NCBI GenBank assembly: GCA_000719695.1
Contig: JOHN01000053.1
Span: forward strand, 1 to 64,000
Direction of reading: 5' to 3'
Origin: Streptomyces sp. NRRL F-6131
GTDB taxonomy: Bacteria > Actinomycetota > Actinomycetes > Streptomycetales > Streptomycetaceae
Length of the DNA: 64,000 nucleotides
In this document: positions 25,557-33,984 of the stretch, piece after piece
Numbering within the stretch: the stretch's first letter is position 1
Layout of the letters: the number at the start of each line of letters is the position of its first letter
Translations under genes and position numbers: made by a program
Notes under the pieces: generated by a model
Told to the model about the DNA's origin: nothing
Databases searched by the model: none
The model's input: the letters and a program-made list of their open reading frames with translations, nothing else

Positions 25557-26654
25557 GTGCACCCGACCGGCCCCGTCGCCCGGCGCTTCCCGCTGGTCGC
25601 CCGAAGCCGGCCCGTGTGCCTGCCGCTCGAAGCCCGTGTCGGCCGGCTCGCCGAGCTGGCCGACACGGCCGCCCACCGGCAGGACCCGGGCCTGGCGTCC
25701 GCCGTCTTCAACCAGGTCGCGCTGCTCGCCTCCGATCTCGGTCTACGCGAGTACGCACGCGAACTGTGCCACCGTCACGCCGCCTTGTGTCTCACCGGCG
25801 GCCCGCTCCCGGCGATGAGCGCGATCCGTGGCCTCGAACCCCTCGTCAACCTCGCCCGGCTCCAGATCCGCGCCGGCAACCATGAACGGGGCCACCGGCT
25901 CCTGCTCGACCTCTACCGGGCGGTCACGACCGGCACCGCGACCCTACTTGGCGGCGTCAACGTTCCTGCCCGCCTCACCGAAACCGACGAGCAGCGTGCC
26001 GAGGTGCGGGCATGGCTGTGGCGGGTCGTCATCGCCGACGGCGCCCGCGCGCTCACCGCCGCGGGCCGCTGGGGCGATGCCTTGCGCCACATCGAGGAGC
26101 ACCGTGGCATCGGCCGACGCATCCTCGACGGGCGGCAGGTCGCCGTCCTCGCCCGCGCGACCGCCGGTGACCTCGCCGGCGCCCTCGGTCTGCTGGAAGC
26201 CACCGAACCCGGCGATCCGTGGGAGGACGCCGTCACCGCCGTTCTGAAGGCGCTGTGCAGGCCCGGCGACCACCGGGCCACTGAGGAGGCGATCGGCCAT
26301 TGGCATGGTCTCGCGGACAGTGAGGGGCTTGCTGTCTTCACCACCCGCCTCGGCCTCACCGTGCTCGACGCGTCCGGCTCGGGCACGGCCGCCGCCCGGG
26401 ACCTCTTCCACGAGCTCGTCGCCCGAACGGCCGCGTCCGCCGACGGGTACGCACTGCGCGACCTCCTTGCCCACCCGGCCGTTCGGGGAGCACTCGCGGT
26501 CAGTCACGTCCGTGCCCTCGAAGGCGCGCTCGGCGGGTGCGCGCTGGATTCCGGGGACCTGCCCACCGCTGTCCGTGACCGGCTGGAGAACAGTCTCGGC
26601 CGTGCCAGGACGGTGCTGGAAGGCGGGCCGGTCACGGCCGGGGGATGCGGGTGA
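25557..26654 (+). CDS. unrecognised helical-repeat protein of the lanthipeptide operon
   Basis: The 365-residue protein is not recognised. It is almost entirely alpha-helical, with TPR-like segments (about 60-110, 150-200 and 240-280) similar in style to the sensory parts of the two XRE regulators but without a DNA-binding domain. It starts with GTG 25557 four bases after the methyltransferase stop, so it belongs to the same transcript. It could be a scaffold, a regulator fragment or a partner of the modifying enzymes. Its last 23 bases overlap the end of the convergent GlxA-type gene. Confidence 0.65.
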   Translation: MHPTGPVARRFPLVARSRPVCLPLEARVGRLAELADTAAHRQDPGLASAVFNQVALLASDLGLREYARELCHRHAALCLTGGPLPAMSAIRGLEPLVNLARLQIRAGNHERGHRLLLDLYRAVTTGTATLLGGVNVPARLTETDEQRAEVRAWLWRVVIADGARALTAAGRWGDALRHIEEHRGIGRRILDGRQVAVLARATAGDLAGALGLLEATEPGDPWEDAVTAVLKALCRPGDHRATEEAIGHWHGLADSEGLAVFTTRLGLTVLDASGSGTAAARDLFHELVARTAASADGYALRDLLAHPAVRGALAVSHVRALEGALGGCALDSGDLPTAVRDRLENSLGRARTVLEGGPVTAGGCG

Positions 26655-27594
26655 AGGAGCGGCGGTAGACCCGGGGCGGGACGCCGCGGCGGCGGACGAA
26701 GCGCTCCCGCAGGACCGCCGCGCCGCTGTAGCCGACCCGGCGGGCGATCTCCTCCACCGGCAGGTCGGTGGTCTCCAGGAGTTCCTCGGCGGCGGTCAGC
26801 CGCAGCTCGCCGAGCCAGGCGTGCGGGGTGGTGCCGGTGGCTGCGGCGAAGCGGCGCAGGAAGGAGCGCTTGCTCATCACGGCGCGGCGGGCCAACTCGT
26901 CGACCGGCAGGGGCTCGTGGAGGTTGGCACGAGCCCAGCCGAGCACTTCGGCCAGTCGCTCGTCCTCGCCGTCCTCGGGCACCGGCGCGGCGAGGTACTG
27001 GGCCTGTCCGCCGTCGCGGTGCGAGGGCAGCACCATGTCCCGGGCGATGTGGTTGGCGACGGCGGCGCCGTGGTCGCGCCGGATCAGGTGCAGACAGAGG
27101 TCGAAGCCCGCGGCCGCCCCGGCGCCGGTGGTGATCCGGCCGTCGTCCAGGTAGAGGGCCTCGGGTTCGACGGTGACGTCCGGGTGACTGCGGGCCAGCA
27201 GTCCGGCGAAGCGCCAGTGGGTGGTGGCGCGGCGGCCGTCGAGCAGGCCGGCGGCGGCGAGGGCGAAGCTGCCCACGCAGTGGGCGGCGACCAGCGCGCC
27301 CCGGTCGTGGGCGGCCACCAGGGCGTCCAGGACGGCGGGCGGGGGCGGGGTGCGGAATCCGGCGCCCGGGAGGGCGAGCACGAGGTCGGCGGCGGCGAGC
27401 CGGTCCAGGCCGTGCCCGATCGCCAGCGGCACGCCGAGGTCGGTGTCGACGCTGCCGGGGCGGTCGGCGCAGAGCGCGAAGTCGAAGCCCGGCAGTTCCT
27501 TCCCGTGCGGGCCGAAGACCTCGGCGACGATGCCGACGGCGAGCATGCCGGCGCCGGGCGGGACGTAGGCGGCGACGGTCGTGAAGGGAGCCAT
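26632..27594 (-). CDS. GlxA-type AraC-family regulator with DJ-1/PfpI domain
   Basis: The 320-residue protein has an N-terminal DJ-1/PfpI-like (class I glutamine amidotransferase-like) domain (about 1-170; nucleophile elbow VAAHCVGSFALAAAG with Cys) and a C-terminal AraC HTH pair (about 215-315; LPVDELARRAVMSKRSFLRR and LPVEEIARRVGYSGAAVLRE). This is the GlxA family, usually an activator responding to a small molecule. The start at ATG 27594 is chosen because the DJ-1 domain begins there (FTTVAAYVPPGAG). It diverges from the MBL-fold gene; the shared 101-base promoter region has an 18-bp inverted repeat. Confidence 0.85.
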   Translation of the reverse strand: MAPFTTVAAYVPPGAGMLAVGIVAEVFGPHGKELPGFDFALCADRPGSVDTDLGVPLAIGHGLDRLAAADLVLALPGAGFRTPPPPAVLDALVAAHDRGALVAAHCVGSFALAAAGLLDGRRATTHWRFAGLLARSHPDVTVEPEALYLDDGRITTGAGAAAGFDLCLHLIRRDHGAAVANHIARDMVLPSHRDGGQAQYLAAPVPEDGEDERLAEVLGWARANLHEPLPVDELARRAVMSKRSFLRRFAAATGTTPHAWLGELRLTAAEELLETTDLPVEEIARRVGYSGAAVLRERFVRRRGVPPRVYRRSFTRIPRP

Positions 27595-27643
27595 CCGCGC
27601 AGTCTGGCAGAGCCCGCACCTGCTTGGCACTTTTCCTGCGATC

Positions 27644-27661
27644 AGTGGCGTTGGTGCCACT
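27644..27661. promoter_or_regulatory. 18-bp inverted repeat between GlxA and MBL-fold genes
   Basis: AGTGGC (27644-27649) and GCCACT (27656-27661) surround GTTGGT, a perfect 6-bp inverted repeat in the short divergent promoter region. It is a reasonable candidate binding site for the GlxA-type regulator. Confidence 0.45.
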
Positions 27662-27695
27662 CGTCGAGGCCGACGAGGTCCGACAGGATCGAGAC

Positions 27696-28289
27696 ATGAC
27701 CGACGCACCGCACGGCCGCAGCGCCGCCTTCACCGTCCTGACCACCGGCTACGTGGGCTCCACCGGCCCCGGGGTCGCCGCCACCGTCTCCTACGTCACG
27801 GACGCGGGACGGCACGTGATCTTCGATCCGGGCATGGTGGCGAGCCACGACGACATCCTCGGCCCGCTCGCCGAGCTGGGGCTCGGCCCCGAGGACATCA
27901 CCGACGTCGTCCTCAGCCACCACCACCCGGACAACACCATGAACGTGGGCCTCTTCCCCCGCGCCCGGGTGCACGACCACAAGGTGGAGTACCTGGGGCA
28001 CCAGTGGACGAACCGGGACGCCGAGGGGTACGAGCTCACCCCGTCGCTGCGCCTGATCCGCACCCCCGGGCACAGCCACGAGGACATCACGCTACTGGCG
28101 GGCACGGCTGAGGGCGTGGTGGCGTTCGCCGGAGACCTGTGGTGGCACGCCGCCGGGCCGGCCGACGACCCGGTGGCCCCGGACCGTGAGCAGCTGCGCG
28201 CCTCCCGGCTGCGGGTGCTGGCGGCGGCGGACCTGATCGTTCCGGGGCACGGCGCTCCGTTCAAGGGGGACGACTCCACCCCGCGGTAG
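27696..28289 (+). CDS. metallo-beta-lactamase-fold hydrolase
   Basis: The 197-residue protein has the MBL metal motif SHHHPDN (HxHxD with the last His replaced by Asn), the second-site His in TPGHSHED, the bridging Asp in FAGDLWW and the last His in VPGHGAPF. This pattern fits small metallohydrolases or glyoxalase II-like enzymes, not beta-lactamases proper. The start ATG 27696 lacks a ribosome site and has CAGGAT six bases before it, so a leaderless transcript is possible. Divergent placement suggests it is regulated by the GlxA-type protein. Confidence 0.8.
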   Translation: MTDAPHGRSAAFTVLTTGYVGSTGPGVAATVSYVTDAGRHVIFDPGMVASHDDILGPLAELGLGPEDITDVVLSHHHPDNTMNVGLFPRARVHDHKVEYLGHQWTNRDAEGYELTPSLRLIRTPGHSHEDITLLAGTAEGVVAFAGDLWWHAAGPADDPVAPDREQLRASRLRVLAAADLIVPGHGAPFKGDDSTPR

Positions 28290-28321
28290 CAGGCGGAACG
28301 TGGCCACTGGGCCGAATGCGT

Positions 28322-28360
28322 GTATCGCTCTCTTGACTGGCGTCACCGAAGCGCGATACT
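28322..28360 (+). promoter_or_regulatory. promoter with flanking operator for the aromatic catabolic operon
   Basis: TTGACT (28333-28338) and GATACT (28355-28360) are spaced by 16 bases, giving a credible vegetative promoter about 30 bases before the operon's first ATG. GTATCGC (28322-28328) and GCGATAC (28353-28359) form a perfect 7-bp inverted repeat whose right arm covers the -10 box, as expected for a repressor site; the PaaX-family protein encoded downstream is the obvious candidate. Confidence 0.6.
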
Positions 28361-28397
28361 TGCCTCACTCCCGCTCGCCCGATGAGGTGGCCCGCCC

Positions 28398-30452
28398 ATG
28401 GAGCTCTCTCCCTCTGCGCACGTGGACACGTTCTGTCGCGACAACCTGCCACCCTTCGAGGAGTGGCCCGAATTCCGCTTCGACCTACCGGAGTTGGTCT
28501 ATCCGGACCGACTGAACTGCGCGCACGAACTGCTCGACGCGACGATCGAGCAGTTCGGCGCCGACCGGCGCTGCCTGGTCACGCCGGACGGCCACTGGAC
28601 GTACGGCGAACTGCGTGAGCGCGCCGACGCGGTGGCCCGGCTGCTGACCGAACGGTTCGGCCTGGTACCCGGCAACCGGGTCCTGCTGCGCGGCCCCAAC
28701 GCACCCTGGCTGGTGGCCTGTTGGCTCGGCGTCCTGAAGGCCGGCGGGGTGGTGGTGACCACCATGCCGCTGCTCCGGGCGGCCGAGCTGACCGCCCTGC
28801 ACGAGGTCGCGGCGCCCGTCCTGGCGCTCTGCGACCACCGGTTCCTGGCGGAGCTGGAACAGGCCCGGACGCCGGGACTGACCGTGGTGCCGTACGGCGG
28901 CACCGGGCCGGCGGACCTCACCGCACGCTGCGCCGGGCTGACCGGCCCGTTCACCGCCGTACCGACCGCCGCCGACGACGTCGCGCTGATCGCCTTCACC
29001 TCCGGCACCACCGGCCGGCCCAAGGCCACCCTGCACTTCCACCGCGACGTGCTCGCCAACGCCGACACCTTCTCCCGCCACCTGCTGCGGCCCACCCCGG
29101 ACGACCTGTTCGCGGGCACCCCGCCACTCGCCTTCACCTTCGGGCTCGGCGGACTGGTGGTCTTCCCGCTGCGGGCCGGCGCGGCCACCCTGCTGCTGGA
29201 GCAGGCCACCCCCGAGCAGCTCGCCGAGCACGTCCACCGGCACGGGGTCAGCGTGCTGTTCACCGCGCCGACGGCCTACCGGGCGATCCTCGCCGCCGGG
29301 CTGGCCGACCGGCTCGCCGGCGTGCGGCGGTGCGTCTCGGCCGGCGAGCACCTGCCGGCCGCCGTCTGGGAGGCGTTCCGCGCCGCCACCGGGCAACGGC
29401 TGATCGACGGCATCGGGGCCACCGAACTGCTGCACGTCTTCATCTCCGCCGCCGACGACGACATCCGCCCGGGCGCGACCGGCCGGCCGGTGCCCGGCTA
29501 CCGGGCGGCGATACTCGACGAAGAGGGCCGGCCGGTGCCGGACGGGCAGCCGGGGCGGCTCGCCGTCAAGGGCCCGACCGGCTGCCGCTACCTGCGCGAC
29601 GAGCGCCAGCACGACTACGTGCGGGACGGCTGGAACCTCACCGGCGACACCTATGTCCGCGACCCGGACGGGTACTTCTGGTACCGGGCGCGCAACGACG
29701 ACATGATCGTCTCCTCCGGCTACAACATCGCCGGGCCCGAGGTGGAGCAGGTGCTCGCCGACCACCCCGGCGTCGCGGACTGCGCGGTCGTCGGGGTGCC
29801 GGACGAGCGGCGCGGCACGGTGGTCAAGGCGTACGTGGTGCTGCGTCCGGGCACGGCCGCCGGACCGGAGACCGTCCGGGCGCTCCAGGAGCACGTCAAA
29901 CAGGCCATCGCGCCGTACAAGTACCCGCGCGCGGTGGAGTTCGTCGACGCCCTGCCACGCACCGCGACGGGGAAGCTGGCGCGCGCCGAACTGCGCCGCC
30001 GGGCGGCGCCCGGGGCGGCCGGCCCGACGGCGGCCCCCACGCCGGCCAGTGTGAGCACCGAGCGGCGGGTCGAGTGGTCGGACACCGACGCGGCCGGCCA
30101 CTACCACTTCTCGGCCGTCCAGCGCTGGGCCGAGGCGGCGGAGGCGACGCTGCTGCGCCGGCTCGGCCTGGACGGGCTGTTCGGTCGGATCCCGCGGGTG
30201 CACTTCGAGGCCGACTACCGCGAGCGGCTCTGGTTCGGCGACCTGGTCCGCACCGAGCTGCGGGTCGACCGGATCGGCGGCTCCTCGCTGCACTACGTCT
30301 TCGAGGTGCACGGGCCGAACGGCCTGGCCGCCAGCGGGCGGATGTCGGTGGTGCACGCGGCGCCGCACGCCAAGGGCACCGAACCGTGGCCGGAGCAGGT
30401 GCGGCACGCGCTGGCCGGGGCCGGACGCCAGGAGCCGGAGGTGGTCCGGTGA
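28398..30452 (+). CDS. aryl-CoA ligase fused to a hotdog thioesterase
   Basis: The 684-residue protein starts with an acyl-adenylate ligase (about 1-535; AFTSGTTGRPKATLHFHRD P-loop, WNLTGDTYVRDPDGYFWYRA, and the catalytic Lys in PRTATGKLAR), closest in pattern to benzoate/2-aminobenzoate/salicylate-CoA ligases. After an Ala/Pro linker, residues about 555-660 form a 4-hydroxybenzoyl-CoA thioesterase-like hotdog domain (VEWSDTDAAGHYHFSAV with the catalytic Asp). The fusion could load an aromatic acid on CoA and later release the hydroxylated acid. The stop overlaps the hydroxylase start (GTGA). Salicylate or anthranilate are the likeliest substrates. Confidence 0.8.
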   Translation: MELSPSAHVDTFCRDNLPPFEEWPEFRFDLPELVYPDRLNCAHELLDATIEQFGADRRCLVTPDGHWTYGELRERADAVARLLTERFGLVPGNRVLLRGPNAPWLVACWLGVLKAGGVVVTTMPLLRAAELTALHEVAAPVLALCDHRFLAELEQARTPGLTVVPYGGTGPADLTARCAGLTGPFTAVPTAADDVALIAFTSGTTGRPKATLHFHRDVLANADTFSRHLLRPTPDDLFAGTPPLAFTFGLGGLVVFPLRAGAATLLLEQATPEQLAEHVHRHGVSVLFTAPTAYRAILAAGLADRLAGVRRCVSAGEHLPAAVWEAFRAATGQRLIDGIGATELLHVFISAADDDIRPGATGRPVPGYRAAILDEEGRPVPDGQPGRLAVKGPTGCRYLRDERQHDYVRDGWNLTGDTYVRDPDGYFWYRARNDDMIVSSGYNIAGPEVEQVLADHPGVADCAVVGVPDERRGTVVKAYVVLRPGTAAGPETVRALQEHVKQAIAPYKYPRAVEFVDALPRTATGKLARAELRRRAAPGAAGPTAAPTPASVSTERRVEWSDTDAAGHYHFSAVQRWAEAAEATLLRRLGLDGLFGRIPRVHFEADYRERLWFGDLVRTELRVDRIGGSSLHYVFEVHGPNGLAASGRMSVVHAAPHAKGTEPWPEQVRHALAGAGRQEPEVVR

Positions 30453-32983
30453 CCGGCCGGGCGGCAGAAGCCGGGGGCGGAGGCGGTCCGGCGACCGGCC
30501 GGGCGCAGCGGATCGCGGTGATCGGCGCCGGCCCCGGCGGGCTCTACTTCGCCGCCCTGGCCAAGCGGTCGGCCCCGGAGCGGGACATCACGGTCTTCGA
30601 ACGGGACGGCCGCGAGGACGAGTTCGGCTTCGGCGTGGTCTTCTCCGACGAGACCCTGGACGGCATCGCCCAGGCCGATCCCCGGGTGTTCGCGGCGATG
30701 AGCGCGGAGTTCGCCCGCTGGAGCGACATCGACGTGCGGTACGCCGGGCAGGTGCGCACCAGCGGGGGGCACGGCTTCGCCGCGCTGGACCGCAACCGGC
30801 TCCGCGCGATCCTGCAACGGCGCTGCGCGGAGCTGGCGGTGGACGTCCGCTACCGCACGCCCGCCCCGCCGGTCGCGCGGCTCGCCGAGGAGTACGACCT
30901 GGTGGTCGCCGCCGACGGCATCCACTCGGCGACCCGCGCGGCGTACGCCTCGACCTTCCGGCCGGAGCTGGACGAGCGGCACGCCCGCTACATGTGGCTG
31001 GCCACGGACAAGGTCTTCGACGCCTTCACCTTCCTGGTCGAGCGCTTCGACTTCGGGGTGCTCCAGGTGCACGCCTACCCGTACAGCGCCGAACGGTCGA
31101 CGTTCATCGTCGAGATCGGCGAGGAGGCGTGGCGCCGGGCGGGCTTCGAGGCCCTCGCCGACCGGGAGTTCGCGCGCGGCGAGAGCGATGTCGCGAGCGT
31201 GCGGCGCTGCGCGGAGCTGCTCGCCGGGCACCTGGACGGGCACCGGCTGATCCCGAACGCCTCCCGCTGGATCCGCTTCACCACGGTGCGCAACGCGACC
31301 TGGCGGCACCGGAACGTGGTGCTGCTCGGCGACGCCGCGCACTCGGCGCACTTCTCGATCGGCTCGGGCACCAAGCTGGCCCTGGAGGACGCCCTGGCGC
31401 TCGCCGCGAGCCTCGTCGAACAGCCCACGGTGGCGGAGGCGTCGGCCGCCTACGAGGCCGAGCGGCGGCCGGTGGTGGAGTCCACCCAGCGGGCCGCGCA
31501 GGCCAGTCTGGAGTGGTTCGAGACGATCGACCGGCGGACCGGGCAGGACGCCGACCGGTTCGCGTTCAACCTGCTCACCCGGAGCCGGCGGGTCACCTAC
31601 GGGAACCTGCGGGCCCGCGACCCCGGCTTCGTGGCGGCGGTGGAGAGCGCGTTCGCCGGGGGCGCCGAACCGGCCGGGGCGGCCGCGGTGCCGCCGATGT
31701 TCCGGCCGCTGAAGCTGGCCGCGCTGGAGCTGCGCAACCGGGTGGTGGTGCCGCCGCTGGCCACCTTCACGTCCGTGGACGCGCTGCCGAGCGCCTTCGA
31801 CCGGGCGCAGCTGACCGCCCACGCCCTCGGCGGCGCCGGGCTGGTGATCGCCGGGATGACGGCGGTCACCCCGGAAGGCCGGGCCACCGACCGCTGCCCC
31901 GGCCTGTGGAACGACCGCCAGGAGGCGGCCTGGCGCCAACTCGTCGACGACGTCCGGAAGGTGAGCGACAGCCCGGTCGGGATCCAGCTGACCCACGCCG
32001 GTCGGCGGGCCGCCCGGGCGGTGCCCGGACCGGACGGGACCGGGCGACCCCTCGCCGAGGGGGGCTGGCCGCTGCTGGCCGCCTCGCCGCTGCCCTGGGA
32101 CGCCGACAGCCGGCGGCCGCACGAGGCGAACGCGGTCGAACTCGCTGCCGTCGCGGCGGACTTCGCGGCGGCGGCGGAGCGTGCGGCGCGGGCCGGCTTC
32201 GACGTGCTGGAGCTCCAGTTCGGCCACGGCCACCTGGTCTCCGGCTTCCTGTCGCCGCTGACCAACCGGCGCACCGACCGCTACGGCGGCCCGCTCGCCC
32301 AGCGGCTGCGGCTGCCGCTGGAGGTGCTGGCGGCGGTCCGCGCGGTCTGGCCGGCCGGGCGGCCGCTGCTGGCGCGGATCTCGGCGAGCGACTGGGCGCC
32401 GGGCGGCACCACCGAGGCGGAGGCCGTCGCGATCTGCCGGGCCCTCGCGGACGGCGGGGTGGACGCGGTGGACGTCTCCACCGGCGAGGTCGTGGCCCAC
32501 CAGCGGCCGCCGTACGGGCGCGGCTACCAGACCCCGTTCGCCGAACTGGTGCGGGCCGCCACCGGGCTGCCCACCGTCGCGGTCGGCGCGATCTCCGGGC
32601 ACGACGACGCCAACTCGGTGCTGCTGGCCGGGCGGGCCGACCTGGTGGCGGTCGGCCGGGCCCAGCTGTACGACCCGCTGTGGACCCTGCACGCCGCCGC
32701 CGAGCAGGGGTACGCCGGGCCGGGGGCGCGCTGGCCCGACCCGTGGGCGGCGGGCAGCCGGCCACCACCGGGGCCGGGCGCCGACCGGGTGGCGCCGCGG
32801 CTGCGGCTGGTGCGCGAGCCCGAACCGCCCGTGCACCGCCGCTGGCGGCCCGGCCCGAGCGGGCCCGTCGGCGCCACCGGCCCCGGTGGACCCGCCGGAC
32901 CCGCCGAGTCCACCCAGTCCGCCGAGAACGCCGAGCACGCCGAGCACGCCGAACGCCCCGGCCCGACCGAGGAGGAGCGATGA
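30449..32983 (+). CDS. bifunctional salicylyl-CoA 5-hydroxylase/oxidoreductase
   Basis: This 844-residue fusion joins an FAD monooxygenase (about 18-410; VIGAGPGGLYFAALAKRSAP, VVAADGIHSATR, VLLGDAAHSAHFSIGSGTK) to an Old Yellow Enzyme-type domain (about 425-760; VPPLATFTS, LTHAGRRA, the QFGHGHLVSGFLSPLTNRR catalytic region). The same fusion is known in 2-aminobenzoyl-CoA monooxygenase/reductase and salicylyl-CoA 5-hydroxylase proteins. Hydroxylation at C5 of salicylyl-CoA gives gentisyl-CoA, which fits the gentisate dioxygenase two genes downstream. The start GTG 30449 overlaps the ligase stop. The C-terminal 80 residues are low-complexity (GPSGPVGATGPGGPAGPAES). Confidence 0.85.
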   Translation: MTGRAAEAGGGGGPATGRAQRIAVIGAGPGGLYFAALAKRSAPERDITVFERDGREDEFGFGVVFSDETLDGIAQADPRVFAAMSAEFARWSDIDVRYAGQVRTSGGHGFAALDRNRLRAILQRRCAELAVDVRYRTPAPPVARLAEEYDLVVAADGIHSATRAAYASTFRPELDERHARYMWLATDKVFDAFTFLVERFDFGVLQVHAYPYSAERSTFIVEIGEEAWRRAGFEALADREFARGESDVASVRRCAELLAGHLDGHRLIPNASRWIRFTTVRNATWRHRNVVLLGDAAHSAHFSIGSGTKLALEDALALAASLVEQPTVAEASAAYEAERRPVVESTQRAAQASLEWFETIDRRTGQDADRFAFNLLTRSRRVTYGNLRARDPGFVAAVESAFAGGAEPAGAAAVPPMFRPLKLAALELRNRVVVPPLATFTSVDALPSAFDRAQLTAHALGGAGLVIAGMTAVTPEGRATDRCPGLWNDRQEAAWRQLVDDVRKVSDSPVGIQLTHAGRRAARAVPGPDGTGRPLAEGGWPLLAASPLPWDADSRRPHEANAVELAAVAADFAAAAERAARAGFDVLELQFGHGHLVSGFLSPLTNRRTDRYGGPLAQRLRLPLEVLAAVRAVWPAGRPLLARISASDWAPGGTTEAEAVAICRALADGGVDAVDVSTGEVVAHQRPPYGRGYQTPFAELVRAATGLPTVAVGAISGHDDANSVLLAGRADLVAVGRAQLYDPLWTLHAAAEQGYAGPGARWPDPWAAGSRPPPGPGADRVAPRLRLVREPEPPVHRRWRPGPSGPVGATGPGGPAGPAESTQSAENAEHAEHAERPGPTEEER

Positions 32984-33984
32984 CCGCGCCCGTCGCCGCC
33001 GCGCTGCGGCTGCCCCGCTTCACCGCCGCCGCCGTCCAGGCCGCCCCCGTCTTCCTGGACCCGGCCGCCACGGTGGCCAAGGCGGTCGCACTGATCCACG
33101 AGGCCGCCGACCACGGCGCCTCCCTGGTGGTCTTCCCCGAGGTGTTCGTCCCCGGCTACCCCTACTGGAACTGGACGATGAACCCGATCCAGGGCTCGCC
33201 CTGGTACGAGCGCCTCTACCGCGCCTCGGTGGACGTCCCCGGTCCCTACGTCGACGCGCTGCGCGCCGCCGCCCGCCGGGCCGGCGTCGTGCTGGTGATC
33301 GGCGTCAACGAACGCGGCCCGCACAGCCTCGGGGCGCTGTACAACACCCTGCTGGTCATCGACGCCGACGGCGAACTGCTGAACGTGCACCGCAAGTTGG
33401 TGCCCACCTGGGCCGAGAAGCTGACCTGGACGCCGGGCGACGGCAGCACCCTGCGGGTCCACGACACCGCCGTCGGACCGCTCGGCGCGCTGGCCTGCGG
33501 CGAGAACACCAACCCGCTGGCCCGCTTCACCCTCCTCGCCCAGGGCGAACTCGTCCACGTGGCCAGCTACATCGCGCTGCCGGTCGCCCCCGAGGACTAC
33601 GACATGGCGGAGGCGATCGCGCTGCGCGCCGCCGCCCACTGCTTCGAGGGCAAGGTGTTCACCGTCGTCTCCTGCTCGACGATCTCGCCCGAGATCGTCG
33701 ACGCCGTCGCCGGCGAGGACCAGCAGGTGCGCAAGCAACTCGCCCGCCCGCGTAGCGCGTTGTCCGGGATCTTCGGCCCCGACGGCCGCGCGGTGACCGA
33801 ACCGCTGGTGGACGAGGAGGGCATCGTCTACGCCGAGATCGACCTCGGCCGCTGTGTGCAGCCCAAGCAGATGCACGACATCGTCGGCCACTACAACCGC
33901 TTCGACGTCTTCCGGCTGCACGTGGACAACCGTCCGCAGCGCCCCCTGACACTGCCGGACCCGCCCCCGAAGGAGGAGGAATGA
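32980..33984 (+). CDS. nitrilase (carbon-nitrogen hydrolase)
   Basis: A 334-residue nitrilase with the complete Glu-Lys-Cys triad: Glu in VVFPEVFVPGYPYW, Lys in HRKLVPTWAEKLTW and Cys in ACGENTNPLARF. The CGENTNPL form and the YHNRF-like tail (IVGHYNRFDVF) are typical of true nitrilases, not amidases. It would convert a nitrile directly to the acid and ammonia. The start overlaps the hydroxylase stop (ATGA) after a strong GGAGGAG site. Its place inside the operon suggests that an aromatic nitrile supplies the acid used by the ligase, but the substrate is not shown by sequence. Confidence 0.9.
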   Translation: MTAPVAAALRLPRFTAAAVQAAPVFLDPAATVAKAVALIHEAADHGASLVVFPEVFVPGYPYWNWTMNPIQGSPWYERLYRASVDVPGPYVDALRAAARRAGVVLVIGVNERGPHSLGALYNTLLVIDADGELLNVHRKLVPTWAEKLTWTPGDGSTLRVHDTAVGPLGALACGENTNPLARFTLLAQGELVHVASYIALPVAPEDYDMAEAIALRAAAHCFEGKVFTVVSCSTISPEIVDAVAGEDQQVRKQLARPRSALSGIFGPDGRAVTEPLVDEEGIVYAEIDLGRCVQPKQMHDIVGHYNRFDVFRLHVDNRPQRPLTLPDPPPKEEE

